Origin: Tanypteryx hageni
Taxonomy: Eukaryota > Arthropoda > Insecta > Odonata > Petaluridae
Length of the DNA: 64,000 bases
Direction: 5' to 3'
Assembly (NCBI GenBank): GCA_028673005.1
Contig: CM054116.1
Span: 17,865,840 to 17,929,839 of the forward strand
In this document: in pieces, positions 25,558-36,900 of the stretch
Layout: every line of letters begins with the position of its first letter
Position numbering within the stretch: the stretch's first letter is position 1
Made by a program: the position numbers and the translations under genes
Notes under the pieces: generated by a model
Told to the model about the DNA's origin: nothing
The model's database searches: none
What the model saw: only the letters and a program-made list of their open reading frames with translations

Positions 25558-25616
25558 ATAAGGAATTCGTCGTAATATAATTGTTTTCATTTTGTGCATA
25601 AAAAACATACCCATAA

Positions 25617-25619
<3 letters not shown>

Positions 25620-25692
<73 letters not shown>
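25620..25692. repeat. (AT)n microsatellite
   Basis: About 35 AT dinucleotides after a short GTGTGT. At the mirrored place in the right arm (31,925-31,960) there are only a few AT followed by about ten AC units. Confidence 0.95.
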
Positions 25693-25697
<5 letters not shown>

Positions 25698-25744
25698 TTA
25701 TTCATTTATTCATAGTCTAATAGTTTGTTTCATTTCTTTTTCAG

Positions 25745-25807
25745 GGCCGAGCAGTGGAGAATTTATACAAATATAAACAAAAGGATTGTTTGACTTGTCA
25801 TTGTTAA
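25745..25807 (+). other. Possible 3'-terminal exon in the left arm
   Basis: A strong acceptor (TTTCATTTCTTTTTCAG) is followed by 20 codons reading GRAVENLYKYKQKDCLTCHC and a stop, with AATAAA about 24 bases later. In the right arm the acceptor AG is AT (TTTCTTTTTCATGGCC), so only the left copy could be spliced here. With no upstream exon known, this may be chance. Confidence 0.25.
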
Positions 25808-26728
25808 TCTGAAATTATTTCTCCTGATTAAATAAATGCATATCTAACATTCTTTGTTTTCTTATTTATTTAATGCATATATACCAGTAATAAATGTAAG
25901 GCAGCCGATAAATGACGAAAAAGTTTTTTAAAAAATCAATAAAAAGGGGGGAGGAGGGGGCTACGCTCACTGCACTAGTAACAGCGCCATCTATCGGTTT
26001 CCTGTGGAACTATTTCGATTCTAACCTTCAAACTATTGGCAGCGCTTCCTATGAGGGTTACTGGGAACTTAAAGGAAGAAGCAAACGAAATTTTCCTTGT
26101 GTTTCCCACCCCTGCTGAGACGTCGCCCGCGTCAAAAAGACGCGCATCTCAAATTTGACGCGCGAACATTTGCGCTGCGTTTATTGGAAAGAATATACAA
26201 AAATACCATAGGAAAGCTTATTTTATTCTTAATAAGGTTTGATTTTTTAATATTTTTAGAAAGAAAATGTAAAATTTTACTATCCGTAAAAACCAGATAC
26301 GCAACCAACTTTCGCGAAAGTAGTCATATATAATAATTCATAAACGAATAACTACTAAACAAAATCTTTCCAAATTTAAATCAGTGATGAACTAAGATAT
26401 AATAGAGGAAATTCAATAATTTTCTAAGCTCTATGTTAATCACAATGGTTTTAATTGGGTTACAACTTTAAAGAGAAACTCGACATTGGGGAAAAATGAT
26501 AGGGGAATTCTGAAAACACTGTTGTAAAGAGAGACACAAAGAAAATATTTTGTAGCAATCAGATTTTGTTTTAACGTTTTTGTTTTATTAATTGTAATCA
26601 ACACACAGTGCCGTATATGTTGCTTTCTGGGCGCTTTGCGATGTTGCCAAATGTCTCCTTTCTCTCCCTCACCGGTAGGCGGTCTCTAACCTTCGTCAGG
26701 GCCCGCACAAAAAACCCCTGATCTCCTT
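25808..26728. other. Non-coding flank inside the left arm
   Basis: Mirrored in the right arm at 30,889-31,800. It contains a GC-rich stretch with GCCATCTATCGG and a local inverted repeat around GCGTCAAAAAGACGCGC. No gene recognised. Confidence 0.5.
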
Positions 26729-27756
26729 TTAAGTTTCGTCCTCACTGATTTCGTCGCTGCTGGAATCCTCATCGAGGTTGATAATTAAGGGTTCCGCGAT
26801 ACGGGTCTTGGTCAATAACAATAGCGGTTTCATGATCTTTCGCATTTAAAATCCTCCTAAAATACTCTTCAAAGTGTCGGAATGATAGTCACCATCTTTA
26901 TTGTATCCCTCGATCATGAGAACACAGTCATTCTCAGGCTGGAGAAAACCATCTTCACCCCCTATATGCAAAATAATTATTCTTTTTCCGGCACCGGAGG
27001 GAGTAATAAGGCCACATTTCCAGGAATTGGCCTCTTGAATTACACCTCGATCAAAGTCAATATCATTATTACTTTCATTCACATTTTCCTGCCAACCATA
27101 TGATAGTGTGTGATTTGCTCCACAAAATGTTTCGTCCAAATACATAATTTTCCATCCTCTTTGACGAGCTGACTTTGTTTCCCGAATAAATTTTTTGCAC
27201 GTTCGTCCAGGATTCGGCGACTTTCAAGGCATACAGGCTTCCTGTTGTATTTTTTAAAGCGAAAGCCAACCATCTTCATCCACCGTAACAAAGTAGATTC
27301 ACTTTCGTGTGGAAAATCTGATTTCAGTTCGATTAGAATATTAGACACTATAGGATATTCTTTTCTTAAGTAAAAACTATGCACTTTTCTTCGTAGCACT
27401 CCTTGAAACATTTCGTCTAATACAATTCGCGCTCTACCGCTGCTTTTTTTGGGAGAACTTCCCGAAGGACGCACATTCTCCTTGCACCCATTACTTACAT
27501 TTCCTACAGTCCTTTCACTAACATTACAACACATTGCAGTATTTTTAACAACTTGATTAGGATCAAATTTAATCTTTGACCATTTGAAATAATGTTCTAG
27601 CACTTTGAATGACATTTTTCTCATGTCCACGTAATTTTTGTTAATCGTAAAAGGCTCACTTTCTAAATTATTTTCTTGATCACTCGAGAAAAGACCGTAT
27701 TTGTTACTGCTAATGTTTTCTATTCCTTGTAAAGATTGTCGCTTTCTTCGAGGCAT
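26729..27756 (-). pseudogene. IS630/Tc1-like (DDE_3) transposase, broken, left copy
   Basis: From ATG at 27,756 the protein starts MPRRKRQSL, has a helix-turn-helix-like NVSERTVGNV, the family block VHSFYLRKEYPIVSNIL and LLRWMKMVGFRFKKYNRKP. Near EDGKL a frameshift separates it from MYLDETFCGANHTLS, which carries the first catalytic D. It then runs through SGAGKRIIILHIGGEDGFL to DYHSDTLKSIL. A further frameshift leads to AIVIDQDPYRGTL, probably the second catalytic D region, and then directly to an acidic tail ending SSSDEISEDET. The third catalytic segment is missing. It differs from the right copy by L instead of I in FQGV(L/I)RRK. Confidence 0.85.
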
Positions 27757-27958
27757 AGCGAAAACACGAGGCACCAACTGGACTGAGATGAGACACTAAA
27801 TGAACTAAGAAAACAATACAAGTACCTTCTTTATTACTCATTATATGAGTCATTAGCAACCTCCAATGAGAGAATAAACTCGAACCATAGCCTTCCAATG
27901 TTGGATAAAGCCATAAATCAATTGCAAAAATATACAACGCTTTCTGGGGAGTAATTTG

Positions 27959-28091
27959 AGTAATCCTCAATATCAGATCAGTTAAACTGTTTGCGAAAGT
28001 GCGAATGGCAAGGGAAACATTATAAATATAGGTATTTATCTAAGATTTTCTTTAAAAAATGAACATTTACTTGAATGGAATTAACCGTTTT
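27959..28091. other. Unique palindrome spacer segment
   Basis: 133 bases with no counterpart elsewhere in the window, between the inner edge of the left arm and the hAT 5' part. No feature seen. Confidence 0.6.
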
Positions 28092-29658
28092 GATTTGTCA
28101 CAACTTCCTTGACATGAAGGATATGCTCGCTGTAATATTCAGCTGCTTTCAGCCATGTGCCCCAGCGGGTGAGCACAGGCCCAGGTGTCAGAGGGACATC
28201 GGGCAGTTTTTCTCGAAAAGCCTGTATTCTTGTTGGTGCCTTGACGAAGACCTTCTTCACGGTGGAGATCAATTTGTTCACCTTGGGGAATTCCAGTCTT
28301 ATTTGCTCTGCTACGCGGTTCAAACCATGGGCAAGGCATGTCACATGCACAAGGGAGGGATAGAACACCTTGAGCAACTGCATGGCAGCAACCATGTACG
28401 ATGCAGCGTCTGTGTATAGGAGCAGCACTTTCTCTTCGTCTAGATTTTTGGGATACAGCACTTTCAGTCCGTTGTTCACGAAGTGTGCTATTGTTTCCTG
28501 GTTTGTTTTGGCAAGTTGCTTCGTGCAGATGAGGTAGGCTCTGGATGGCGCATCTGGGTCCAATTTCCCAACAACCAAGTTGGCCATGTATCTGCCAAGA
28601 GCATCAGTGTTTTCATCGACCGATATCCAAATATGTGAATCTCCAATGTCCTCCCGTATCCTGCGCATTGCGTCATCGTACTTGGGTTGCACGTAATTCT
28701 TGCGTAGCGTTGACTCGGAAGGTACCGACTGATGGCAGTATCGTTCTAGGAACTCCTTGAATGTTGGATTTTCCAGTGTTCTGAATGGAATGTTGGCTGC
28801 CACAATTGCGTGACACAAATCTGCATAAAACTGATTCTTCTTGCTGGATCCCTCAGAAGTTTTTGTTAAAAGCATTTGTTTCATCTTAGATTTGCGTTCA
28901 ACATTTGCCTTATGTAGCACTCCTTGGATGTGCTGAGTTAGGTGGGATTTTTTATCACTTGAAACCTACAAAGAAAAATTATGAAGAAATAATTAACCTT
29001 AAAAATACGGAAATAATCTAATAAATATGGAAATGGGACAAAAATATAAAATTTACTTTACAGCTACGAAGGTCCGCAGCTGGATTGCTGGACATTTTGA
29101 ATAACCACTTCTATAGTTACCATAAAATGGCTCGTATAAACAAAAGATGTGGATGGTTTTTGCCTCAAAGATGACAAGCAATTCACGGCCAATAATTCGT
29201 TGCAAGCCAGCATTATAATGTACTTACCTCCTTGTTGCATGCTTGACAGAAGATAGTTTTCCATCCGTTGTGAAGTACGGGAACTCTTGTAACCACTGAC
29301 GTATTAAATAAGCTTTCGAACTTGATAATTTAGGCATTGCACTTTCACAATTTTCACGTTCACACTTCTCACCTTTACCCTCTGCAGTCTGGAGATGGAC
29401 TGCGGGGTTATTCTCGTTTTCCCGTGTCGCACGATATGACAATGTAACAACGAGAAATAAACGCAACATCAGATTAAAGGCATTGTTACATTGTCGTATC
29501 ACGTGACACTGGGAAACAGAATAACCCCGCCGAACGCGAGACAGGTCCGAGCTGCTGTTCGCCACTTGATCGTGACCGTGGTGCGAAGGACATGTCCAAC
29601 CCATGACTGAACATTGCACAGTCAGTTTAAAAAATATGAATAATACCAAAATCTGCTT
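28092..29658 (-). pseudogene. hAT element 5' part in the palindrome spacer
   Basis: Same sequence as 32,968-34,534: the first exon region (ATG at 29,337, MPKLSSSKAYLIRQW), an intron of about 262 bp (28,966-29,227, GTAAGT..TTGTAG) and the first half of the main exon ending at HVKEVVTN, after which unrelated bases follow. It keeps the first (ISVDE) and second (LLLYTDAASYMVA) catalytic aspartates. DENTDALG replaces DETTDALG. It has no C-terminal half, and its right end is fused to the inner edge of the right arm at CTGCTT/CAAATTACTCC. Confidence 0.9.
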
Positions 29659-29860
29659 CAAATTACTCCCCAGAAAGCGTTGTATATTTTTGCAATTGAT
29701 TTATGGCTTTATCCAACATTGGAAGGCTATGGTTCGAGTTTATTCTCTCATTGGAGGTTGCTAATGACTCATATAATGAGTAATAAAGAAGGTACTTGTA
29801 TTGTTTTCTTAGTTCATTTAGTGTCTCATCTCAGTCCAGTTGGTGCCTCGTGTTTTCGCT

Positions 29861-30888
29861 ATGCCTCGAAGAAAGCGACAATCTTTACAAGGAATAGAAA
29901 ACATTAGCAGTAACAAATACGGTCTTTTCTCGAGTGATCAAGAAAATAATTTAGAAAGTGAGCCTTTTACGATTAACAAAAATTACGTGGACATGAGAAA
30001 AATGTCATTCAAAGTGCTAGAACATTATTTCAAATGGTCAAAGATTAAATTTGATCCTAATCAAGTTGTTAAAAATACTGCAATGTGTTGTAATGTTAGT
30101 GAAAGGACTGTAGGAAATGTAAGTAATGGGTGCAAGGAGAATGTGCGTCCTTCGGGAAGTTCTCCCAAAAAAAGCAGCGGTAGAGCGCGAATTGTATTAG
30201 ACGAAATGTTTCAAGGAGTGATACGAAGAAAAGTGCATAGTTTTTACTTAAGAAAAGAATATCCTATAGTGTCTAATATTCTAATCGAACTGAAATCAGA
30301 TTTTCCACACGAAAGTGAATCTACTTTGTTACGGTGGATGAAGATGGTTGGCTTTCGCTTTAAAAAATACAACAGGAAGCCTGTATGCCTTGAAAGTCGC
30401 CGAATCCTGGACGAACGTGCAAAAAATTTATTCGGGAAACAAAGTCAGCTCGTCAAAGAGGATGGAAAATTATGTATTTGGACGAAACATTTTGTGGAGC
30501 AAATCACACACTATCATATGGTTGGCAGGAAAATGTGAATGAAAGTAATAATGATATTGACTTTGATCGAGGTGTAATTCAAGAGGCCAATTCCTGGAAA
30601 TGTGGCCTTATTACTCCCTCCGGTGCCGGAAAAAGAATAATTATTTTGCATATAGGGGGTGAAGATGGTTTTCTCCAGCCTGAGAATGACTGTGTTCTCA
30701 TGATCGAGGGATACAATAAAGATGGTGACTATCATTCCGACACTTTGAAGAGTATTTTAGGAGGATTTTAAATGCGAAAGATCATGAAACCGCTATTGTT
30801 ATTGACCAAGACCCGTATCGCGGAACCCTTAATTATCAACCTCGATGAGGATTCCAGCAGCGACGAAATCAGTGAGGACGAAACTTAA
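29861..30888 (+). pseudogene. IS630/Tc1-like (DDE_3) transposase, broken, right copy
   Basis: Mirror copy of 26,729-27,756 with the same frameshift before MYLDET (30,472), the same second frameshift and the same loss of the third catalytic segment. Sharing these lesions means the element was already dead when the palindrome formed. The start MPRRKRQ is chosen because it is the first ATG with the usual basic head. Confidence 0.85.
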
Positions 30889-31924
30889 GAGGAGATCAGG
30901 GGTTTTTTGTGCGGGCCCTGACGAAGGTTAGAGACCGCCTACCGGTGAGGGAGAGAAAGGAGACATTTGGCAACATCGCAAAGCGCCCAGAAAGCAACAT
31001 ATACGGCACTGTGTGTTGATTACAATTAATAAAACAAAAACGTTAAAACAAAATCTGATTGCTACAAAATATTTTCTTTGTGTCTCTCTTTACAACAGTG
31101 TTTTCAGAATTCCTCTATCATTTTTCCCCAATGTCGAGTTTCTCTTTAAAGTTGTAACCCAATTAAAACCATTGTGATTAACATAGAGCTTAGAAAATTA
31201 TTGAATTGCCTCTATTATATCTTAGTTCATCACTGATTTGAATTTGGAAAGATTTTGTTTAGTAGTTATTCGTTTATGAATTATTATATATGACTACTTT
31301 CGCGAAAGTTGGTTGCGTATCTGGTTTTTACGGATAGTAAAATTTTACATTTTCTTTCTAAAAATATTAAAAAATCAAACCTTATTAAGAATAAAATAAG
31401 CTTTCCTATGGTATTTTTGTATATTCTTTCCAATAAACGCAGCGCAAATGTTCGCGCGTCAAATTTGAGATGCGCGTCTTTTTGACGCGGGCGACGTCTC
31501 AGCAGGGGTGGGAAACACAAGGAAAATTTCGTTTGCTTCTTCCTTTAAGTTCCCAGTAACCCTCATAGGAAGCGCTGCCAATAGTTTGAAGGTTAGAATC
31601 GAAATAGTTCCACAGGAAACCGATAGATGGCGCTGTTACTAGTGCAGTGAGCGTAGCCCCCTCCTCCCCCCTTTTTATTGATTTTTTAAAAAACTTTTTC
31701 GTCATTTATCGGCTGCCTTACATTTATTACTGGTATATATGCATTAAATAAATAAGAAAACAAAGAATGTTAGATATGCATTTATTTAATCAGGAGAAAT
31801 AATTTCAGATTAACAATGACAAGTCAAACAATCCTTTTGTTTATATTTGTATAAATTCTCCACTGCTCGGCCATGAAAAAGAAATGAAACAAACTATTAG
31901 ACTATGAATAAATGAATAAATATA

Positions 31925-31960
<36 letters not shown>
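31925..31960. repeat. (AT)n(AC)n microsatellite
   Basis: A short AT run followed by about ten AC units. The left arm has a long AT run at the mirror position. Confidence 0.95.
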
Positions 31961-32019
31961 TTATGGGTATGTTTTTTATGTACAAAATGAAAACAATTAT
32001 ATTACGACGAATTCCTTAT

Positions 32020-34774
32020 CACTAGACCGCGGATTTTTAGGTTCTAAAAATTAAGTTTTAGGCGACTAAAATAGGCTCTTTAAGTGCCTTAATTAGGCTT
32101 TATAAAACGTAAAATAGGCTCTAAAAACTACTTCCAAAAACTATGTCCAGTAAAACACAACATCATTTTTGTCAACTATCAACTTTAATTCACGAAAAAA
32201 GACTGAAACATGCACGCACGCAAAAATTGCCCGTCAATGAAACTTTATTGATTTGTGTTTTCAAAGAACAAAAATATTTTACTACTATGCATTGAAACTT
32301 TTTCTTATGGTTAATATCCCATGCGTTACCGAGAAAATACTATCTACATTACATATAGTAATACTGACTGAAAACACTATTCAAGTATACATTTAAGTAC
32401 TACGCAGAGTGTTTGACAACGTGTTTCATTCGAAATTCCCATAATGAATTTGTCACCTCTTTGTGTTTATTTCACAAATTTCCCGTAATTGGCCTCACAA
32501 TAAATAACAAGCACCTTTTCTAAGTTTTCTACCACAAAACTATGGCGTTTGTCAGTTAATATCATTTTGTAAGCAGAAAAAGAACGTTCGACATCAACTG
32601 ACGTGACGGGGGCGAACTTCAACTTGGGCACATGTTGAAATGGAATTTTGCACTCAACTTCACTGGATTTTCCTGCCAGTATATCTGCTGCTGTACATAG
32701 GCTCTGCAGTCCTGAGTTCTTTTGTAGCAACTTTTCTAGTTTTGCTTTTACTTTTTCCCCCACTTCACCTGGAGCTTCCTTTATTTTTTGTTTCACTTCA
32801 TTCAGCATAGCAGTTTTTTCGTAGATGGGTTTTCCTGAGCCCTCTAATTCAGCAATAATCTGCACAAGGGATGTATAGTGGGATCTAATATACGCCAAAT
32901 CCTTGGGAATGGAGGGATCATCTAGCAACATTTTTGCCGAAGTGACGCAGGCAGCATCCTCGGCTAGATTTGTCACAACTTCCTTGACATGAAGGATATG
33001 CTCGCTGTAATATTCAGCTGCTTTCAGCCATGTGCCCCAGCGGGTGAGCACAGGCTCAGGTGTCAGAGGGACATCGGGCAGTTTTTCTCGAAAAGCCTGT
33101 ATTCTTGTTGGTGCCTTGACGAAGACCTTCTTCACGGTGGAGATCAATTTGTTCACCTTGGGGAATTCCAGTCTTATTTGCTCTGCTACGCGGTTCAAAC
33201 CATGGGCAAGGCATGTCACATGCACAAGGGAGGGATAGAACACCTTGAGCAACTGCATGGCAGCAACCATGTACGATGCAGCGTCTGTGTATAGGAGCAG
33301 CACTTTCTCTTCGTCTAGATTTTTGGGATACAGCACTTTCAGTCCGTTGTTCACGAAGTGTGCTATTGTTTCCTGGTTTGTTTTGGCAAGTTGCTTCGTG
33401 CAGATGAGGTAGGCTCTGGATGGCGCATCTGGGTCCAATTTCCCAACAACCAAGTTGGCCATGTATCTGCCAAGAGCATCAGTGGTTTCATCGACCGATA
33501 TCCAAATATGTGAATCTCCAATGTCCTCCCGTATCCTGCGCATTGCGTCATCGTACGTGGGTTGCACGTAATTCTTGCGTAGCGTTGACTCGGAAGGTAC
33601 CGACTGATGGCAGTATCGTTCTAGGAACTCCTTGAATGTTGGATTTTCCAGTGTTCTGAATGGAATGTTGGCTGCCACAATTGCGTGACACAAATCTGCA
33701 TAAAACTGATTCTTCTTGCTGGATCCCTCAGAAGTTTTTGTTAAAAGCATTTGTTTCATCTTAGATTTGCGTTCAACATTTGCCTTATGTAGCACTCCTT
33801 GGATGTGCTGAGTTAGGTGGGATTTTTTATCACTTGAAACCTACAAAGAAAAATTATGAAGAAATAATTAACCTTAAAAATACGGAAATAATCTAATAAA
33901 TATGGAAATGGGACAAAAATATAAAATTTACTTTACAGCTACGAAGGTCCGCAGCTGGATTGCTGGACATTTTGAATAACCACTTCTATAGTTACCATAA
34001 AATGGCTCGTATAAACAAAAGATGTGGATGGTTTTTGCCTCAAAGATGACAAGCAATTCACGGCCAATAATTCGTTGCAAGCCAGCATTATAATGTACTT
34101 ACCTCCTTGTTGCATGCTTGACAGAAGATAGTTTTCCATCCGTTGTGAAGTACGGGAACTCTTGTAACCACTGACGTATTAAATAAGCTTTCGAACTTGA
34201 TACTTTAGGCATTGCACTTTCACAATTTTCACGTTCACATTTCTCACCTTTACCCTCTGCAGTCTGGAGATGGACTGCGGGGTTATTCTCGTTTTCCCGT
34301 GTCGCACGATATGACAATGTAACAACGAGAAATAAACGCAACATCAGATTAAAGGCATTGTTACATTGTCGTATCACGTGACACTGGGAAACAGAATAAC
34401 CCCGCCGAACGCGAGACAGGTCCGAGCTGCTGTTAGCCACTTGATCGTGACCGTGGTGCGAAGGAAATTTACAACCAATGACTGATCATTGCACAGTCAG
34501 TTTAAAAAATATGAATAATACCAAAATCTGCTTTTATAGTCGATTATTTTAGAAAATTAGCCCTTTTTAGGCTTTTTTGCATGAAAATGACAAAAATAAG
34601 CATTAACGTCGAAATAGGCATCTTTAGACATTAATGTCAAAATAGGCATTTTTAGGCACTATAAAATATACGTTTTCGGGGTTAATTATTCATGAAACGT
34701 ATATATACAATTGTATATTTAGATATCTACTCAGGAAAAAAATAGGTTTTTACCTAAAGATCCGCGGTCTAGTG
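32020..34774 (-). mobile_element. Nearly complete hAT element (CGGBP1-like zinc finger)
   Basis: The ends are CACTAGACCGCGGAT at 32,020 and its complement ATCCGCGGTCTAGTG ending at 34,774, giving CA..TG termini of hAT type. Both subterminal regions carry many AATAGGC-type motifs, likely transposase-binding sites. The transposase gene lies on the minus strand. The flanking octamers (TTCCTTAT left, ATTAGTAT right) do not match, so one or both flanks were rearranged after insertion. At the right it touches the duplicated segment D1. Confidence 0.9.
32467..34212 (-). CDS. hAT transposase with zinc finger, two exons
   Basis: Exon 1 runs from ATG at 34,212 (MPKVSSSKAYLIRQWLQEFP) to 34,103, where GAG/GTAAGT is a consensus donor. 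The acceptor TTTCTTTGTAG ends at 33,841 and exon 2 runs 33,840-32,467. The zinc finger is split by the intron: FCQACNKE before, KSHLTQHIQGVLH after, a CxxC..HxnH layout as in CGGBP1-like proteins. However, FCQACNKE is not in the ATG frame; a one- or two-base change just before it (GGAAAACTATCTTCTGT) breaks the frame in both copies. Exon 2 is fully open and contains ISVDETTDALG (first D), LLLYTDAASYMVA (second D), VTCLAHGLNRV, TRWGTWLKAAEYY and VDVERSFSAY (third catalytic E with dimerisation domain). If a downstream start or other splicing is used, the catalytic part could still be made. Confidence 0.8.
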
Positions 34775-36672
34775 ATTAGTATACCTAAAAGGGAAATCTT
34801 ATCTGCCCAGTGGCAACATTTGTTGCCACCTTAGTTTGTTGTCCAACTACGGTGGTGAAAAAAATATTTCTAGATCGTTATTTTTTCATGTTAACTCTTA
34901 CACAATGTAGAATTTACAAATAGAAGGAGAGAGAGAGAGATTATAATAAAACTTTTACGGAAATTATATTCTACTTAGGGTAGAAAGATGACAAGAGGCC
35001 AATAGAAATGGACGAACATAAAGAAACATTTGAAATTTTTGTTTAAACGGTATGGAAACAAAAATAACGCGGGCATTGAATATTTATTATAGAATAAATT
35101 GAGATTATAAAAAATATAACTACATTTTCAGGTCGCTCTAATGAAAAGAAGAATAATTCTAAATTGCTTGGTAACAAATGTTGCCTCTGGACAGATATGG
35201 GTTAAAACTAAAACTAAATTGGCTTCGTTAATAATCTTAATAAAAATTGCGGAAAAATAAAAAGATGGGCCTATTATTAGAAGAACCGTTTTTTTAACAG
35301 TTATAGTCGCAAAACGTGAAACGACGGCAAGACTAATGGGGGATGGGGTGGATGATCGCCCCCGTCATCCCCCGTGGATCCGCCAATAAACGCTGCTCTT
35401 CTTATGTTACGCGTTATTCATTACTTGAAAAAGTGTCTCTTCTCGTGAGAAAGGTTGCCGACGTCTGTCCTAGGCGGCCGCCTAGATCGCCTGGCCCTAT
35501 ATTCGCCCCTGCCCGTCAGCATTATTATATCCGATTAAAGCACTTCTAATACGGTTTTTTGTATCTACTATGTCATTCAACCATTATCTATAATATACTG
35601 CCGTGGTTTCGCCATGCCGTCTGCCCCTCTGTCTGTCTGTCGGTCGGTCTGTTCGCTGTTCTAGAGCCCAAACGCGTACATAAAATCGTATCATATCTCG
35701 TATTTGGGCAATATATAATCTTTTGCAGACCCCATTTTCAGAAAAGTGACATTGCACAAAAATAAATGGTAGTTTATTCATCACGATTTTTAGAAACATT
35801 TTATTTACTCAGAAATGGCTGGAGGGAATTTTATTAAAATCTATCCAATTGTAGATCCTGATGTCACAATTAATACTGCGTAATCCATATGACTCTTACA
35901 GTCACTATATGCCTTCCAGTGACATTACAATCTACGCTAAGCGACCTTACCTAAGCCGTATGACGCCACGCCTTCGCCGAGAACCACTCTAAATCTTACT
36001 ACAGCATTACGGTTAAACTAAATCGAATGATATCTGAAATTAGTTGATGATATCATTCATAAAAGACATTCTGAAGACATGAACGATATTTCGCAACAAT
36101 TAAGGGTACTTTATTTTCGATATTTTAAAACAAAATCTTACTATAGCCTTACGGTTAAACTAAATCGAATTGTATCTCATATTAGTGGATAATGTCGTTC
36201 ATAAAAGACATTCTGAAGAAATGAACTATATTGCGCAACAAATAAGTGTACTTTTTTGTAGGATATTTTTAAAGATTTACTCAACAATTGCTACAAGGAT
36301 TTCGATTACATCCACCTTATCGTACAGTCTTGTGTCACAAATAATACTAACGAAGCCATATATCCCAAAAAATACTAAATATCGAACGGTGGCATTAAAA
36401 TATACGCTAAACCATGCTTAACATTGATTTATGAGCGATTTTCTTTTATATGCGTACTCAGTGGACCAAACGTATATGCGTATATGAGAAATTTTGTGCA
36501 ATGTTTATTGCGTCGTTTTTTTTATGAGTTGGCACGAAGGCCTTAAAAGAAAAATCTTCGATGAACGTTAAAAGAAGCTGAATTTCTAAGCTGTAGAATT
36601 TAATAAACGATCATTTATATCGAGGGAGATACTCATTTATTTTCTCTCTCTATCTCTGTCTTTCCTGTTCAG
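34775..36672. other. D1 left part, no gene recognised
   Basis: Short frames only. The GC-rich block 35,335-35,550 (GATCGCCCCCGTCATCCCCC, later GATCGCCTGGCCCT) resembles ends of non-autonomous DNA transposons, but no matching inverted repeat was found. A pyrimidine tract (TTTTCTCTCTCTATCTCTG) precedes the exon at 36,673. Confidence 0.4.
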
Positions 36673-36900
36673 GTGGAGGTCCTGAGCGTTTCTCCGGCGG
36701 TAGGCGAAGCTGATGCGGAGGAGGAGGTGGGCGGAGGGGGAGTGGGGGTGGCGGCCATAAACGCCGCCAACTCGAGCGCCGCAGCGAAGGGCGACGCGGG
36801 GGAAGTGGAGGGCGTGGAGGTATCACAGCCTCCCGCATCGGCGTCCAGCGTTGCGGACTTATTGGAATATCTACTTGATCTGGTAGATCTGGTAGAATGA
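36673..36900 (+). CDS. Candidate 3'-terminal coding exon, Gly/Ala/Val/Glu-rich
   Basis: A long pyrimidine tract ending CTTTCCTGTTCAG is followed by 75 codons and a TGA. The block is sharply GC-richer than its surroundings and uses GC-ending codons, unlike the nearby transposons. The peptide starts VEVLSVSPAVGEADAEEE, has a low-complexity glycine/alanine middle and ends in a hydrophobic-acidic helix, SSVADLLEYLLDLVDLVE. It begins in phase 0, like the exons of the gene at 48,205. No upstream exon lies next to it in this window. It could be the end of a gene extending outside the duplicated segment or an alternative last exon; the family is unknown. Confidence 0.4.
   Translation: MEVLSVSPAVGEADAEEEVGGGGVGVAAINAANSSAAAKGDAGEVEGVEVSQPPASASSVADLLEYLLDLVDLVE

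Larger units (their letters stand above)
24496..27958. repeat. Left arm of the 3.4-kb palindrome
   Basis: The reverse complement of this block is found at 29,659-33,081 with very few differences. The arm contains, from outside in, the 3' part of a hAT element ending in its terminal repeat at 25,557, an AT microsatellite, a possible terminal exon and a broken IS630-type transposase. The inner edge is GGGGAGTAATTTG at 27,958. Microsatellite content and an occasional base differ from the right arm, so the two are separate sequences and not one read twice. Confidence 0.95.
29659..33081. repeat. Right arm of the 3.4-kb palindrome
   Basis: Inverted copy of 24,496-27,958. Its outer part lies inside the complete hAT element, which continues beyond the arm to 34,774. 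Confidence 0.95.

Noticed and set aside
25523..25705. Frame encoding a long alternating I-Y run
   Set aside because: It is the (AT)n microsatellite translated.
28075..28419. Plus-strand frame of 114 codons (and its twin near 32,989)
   Set aside because: It is the antisense shadow of the hAT transposase exon.
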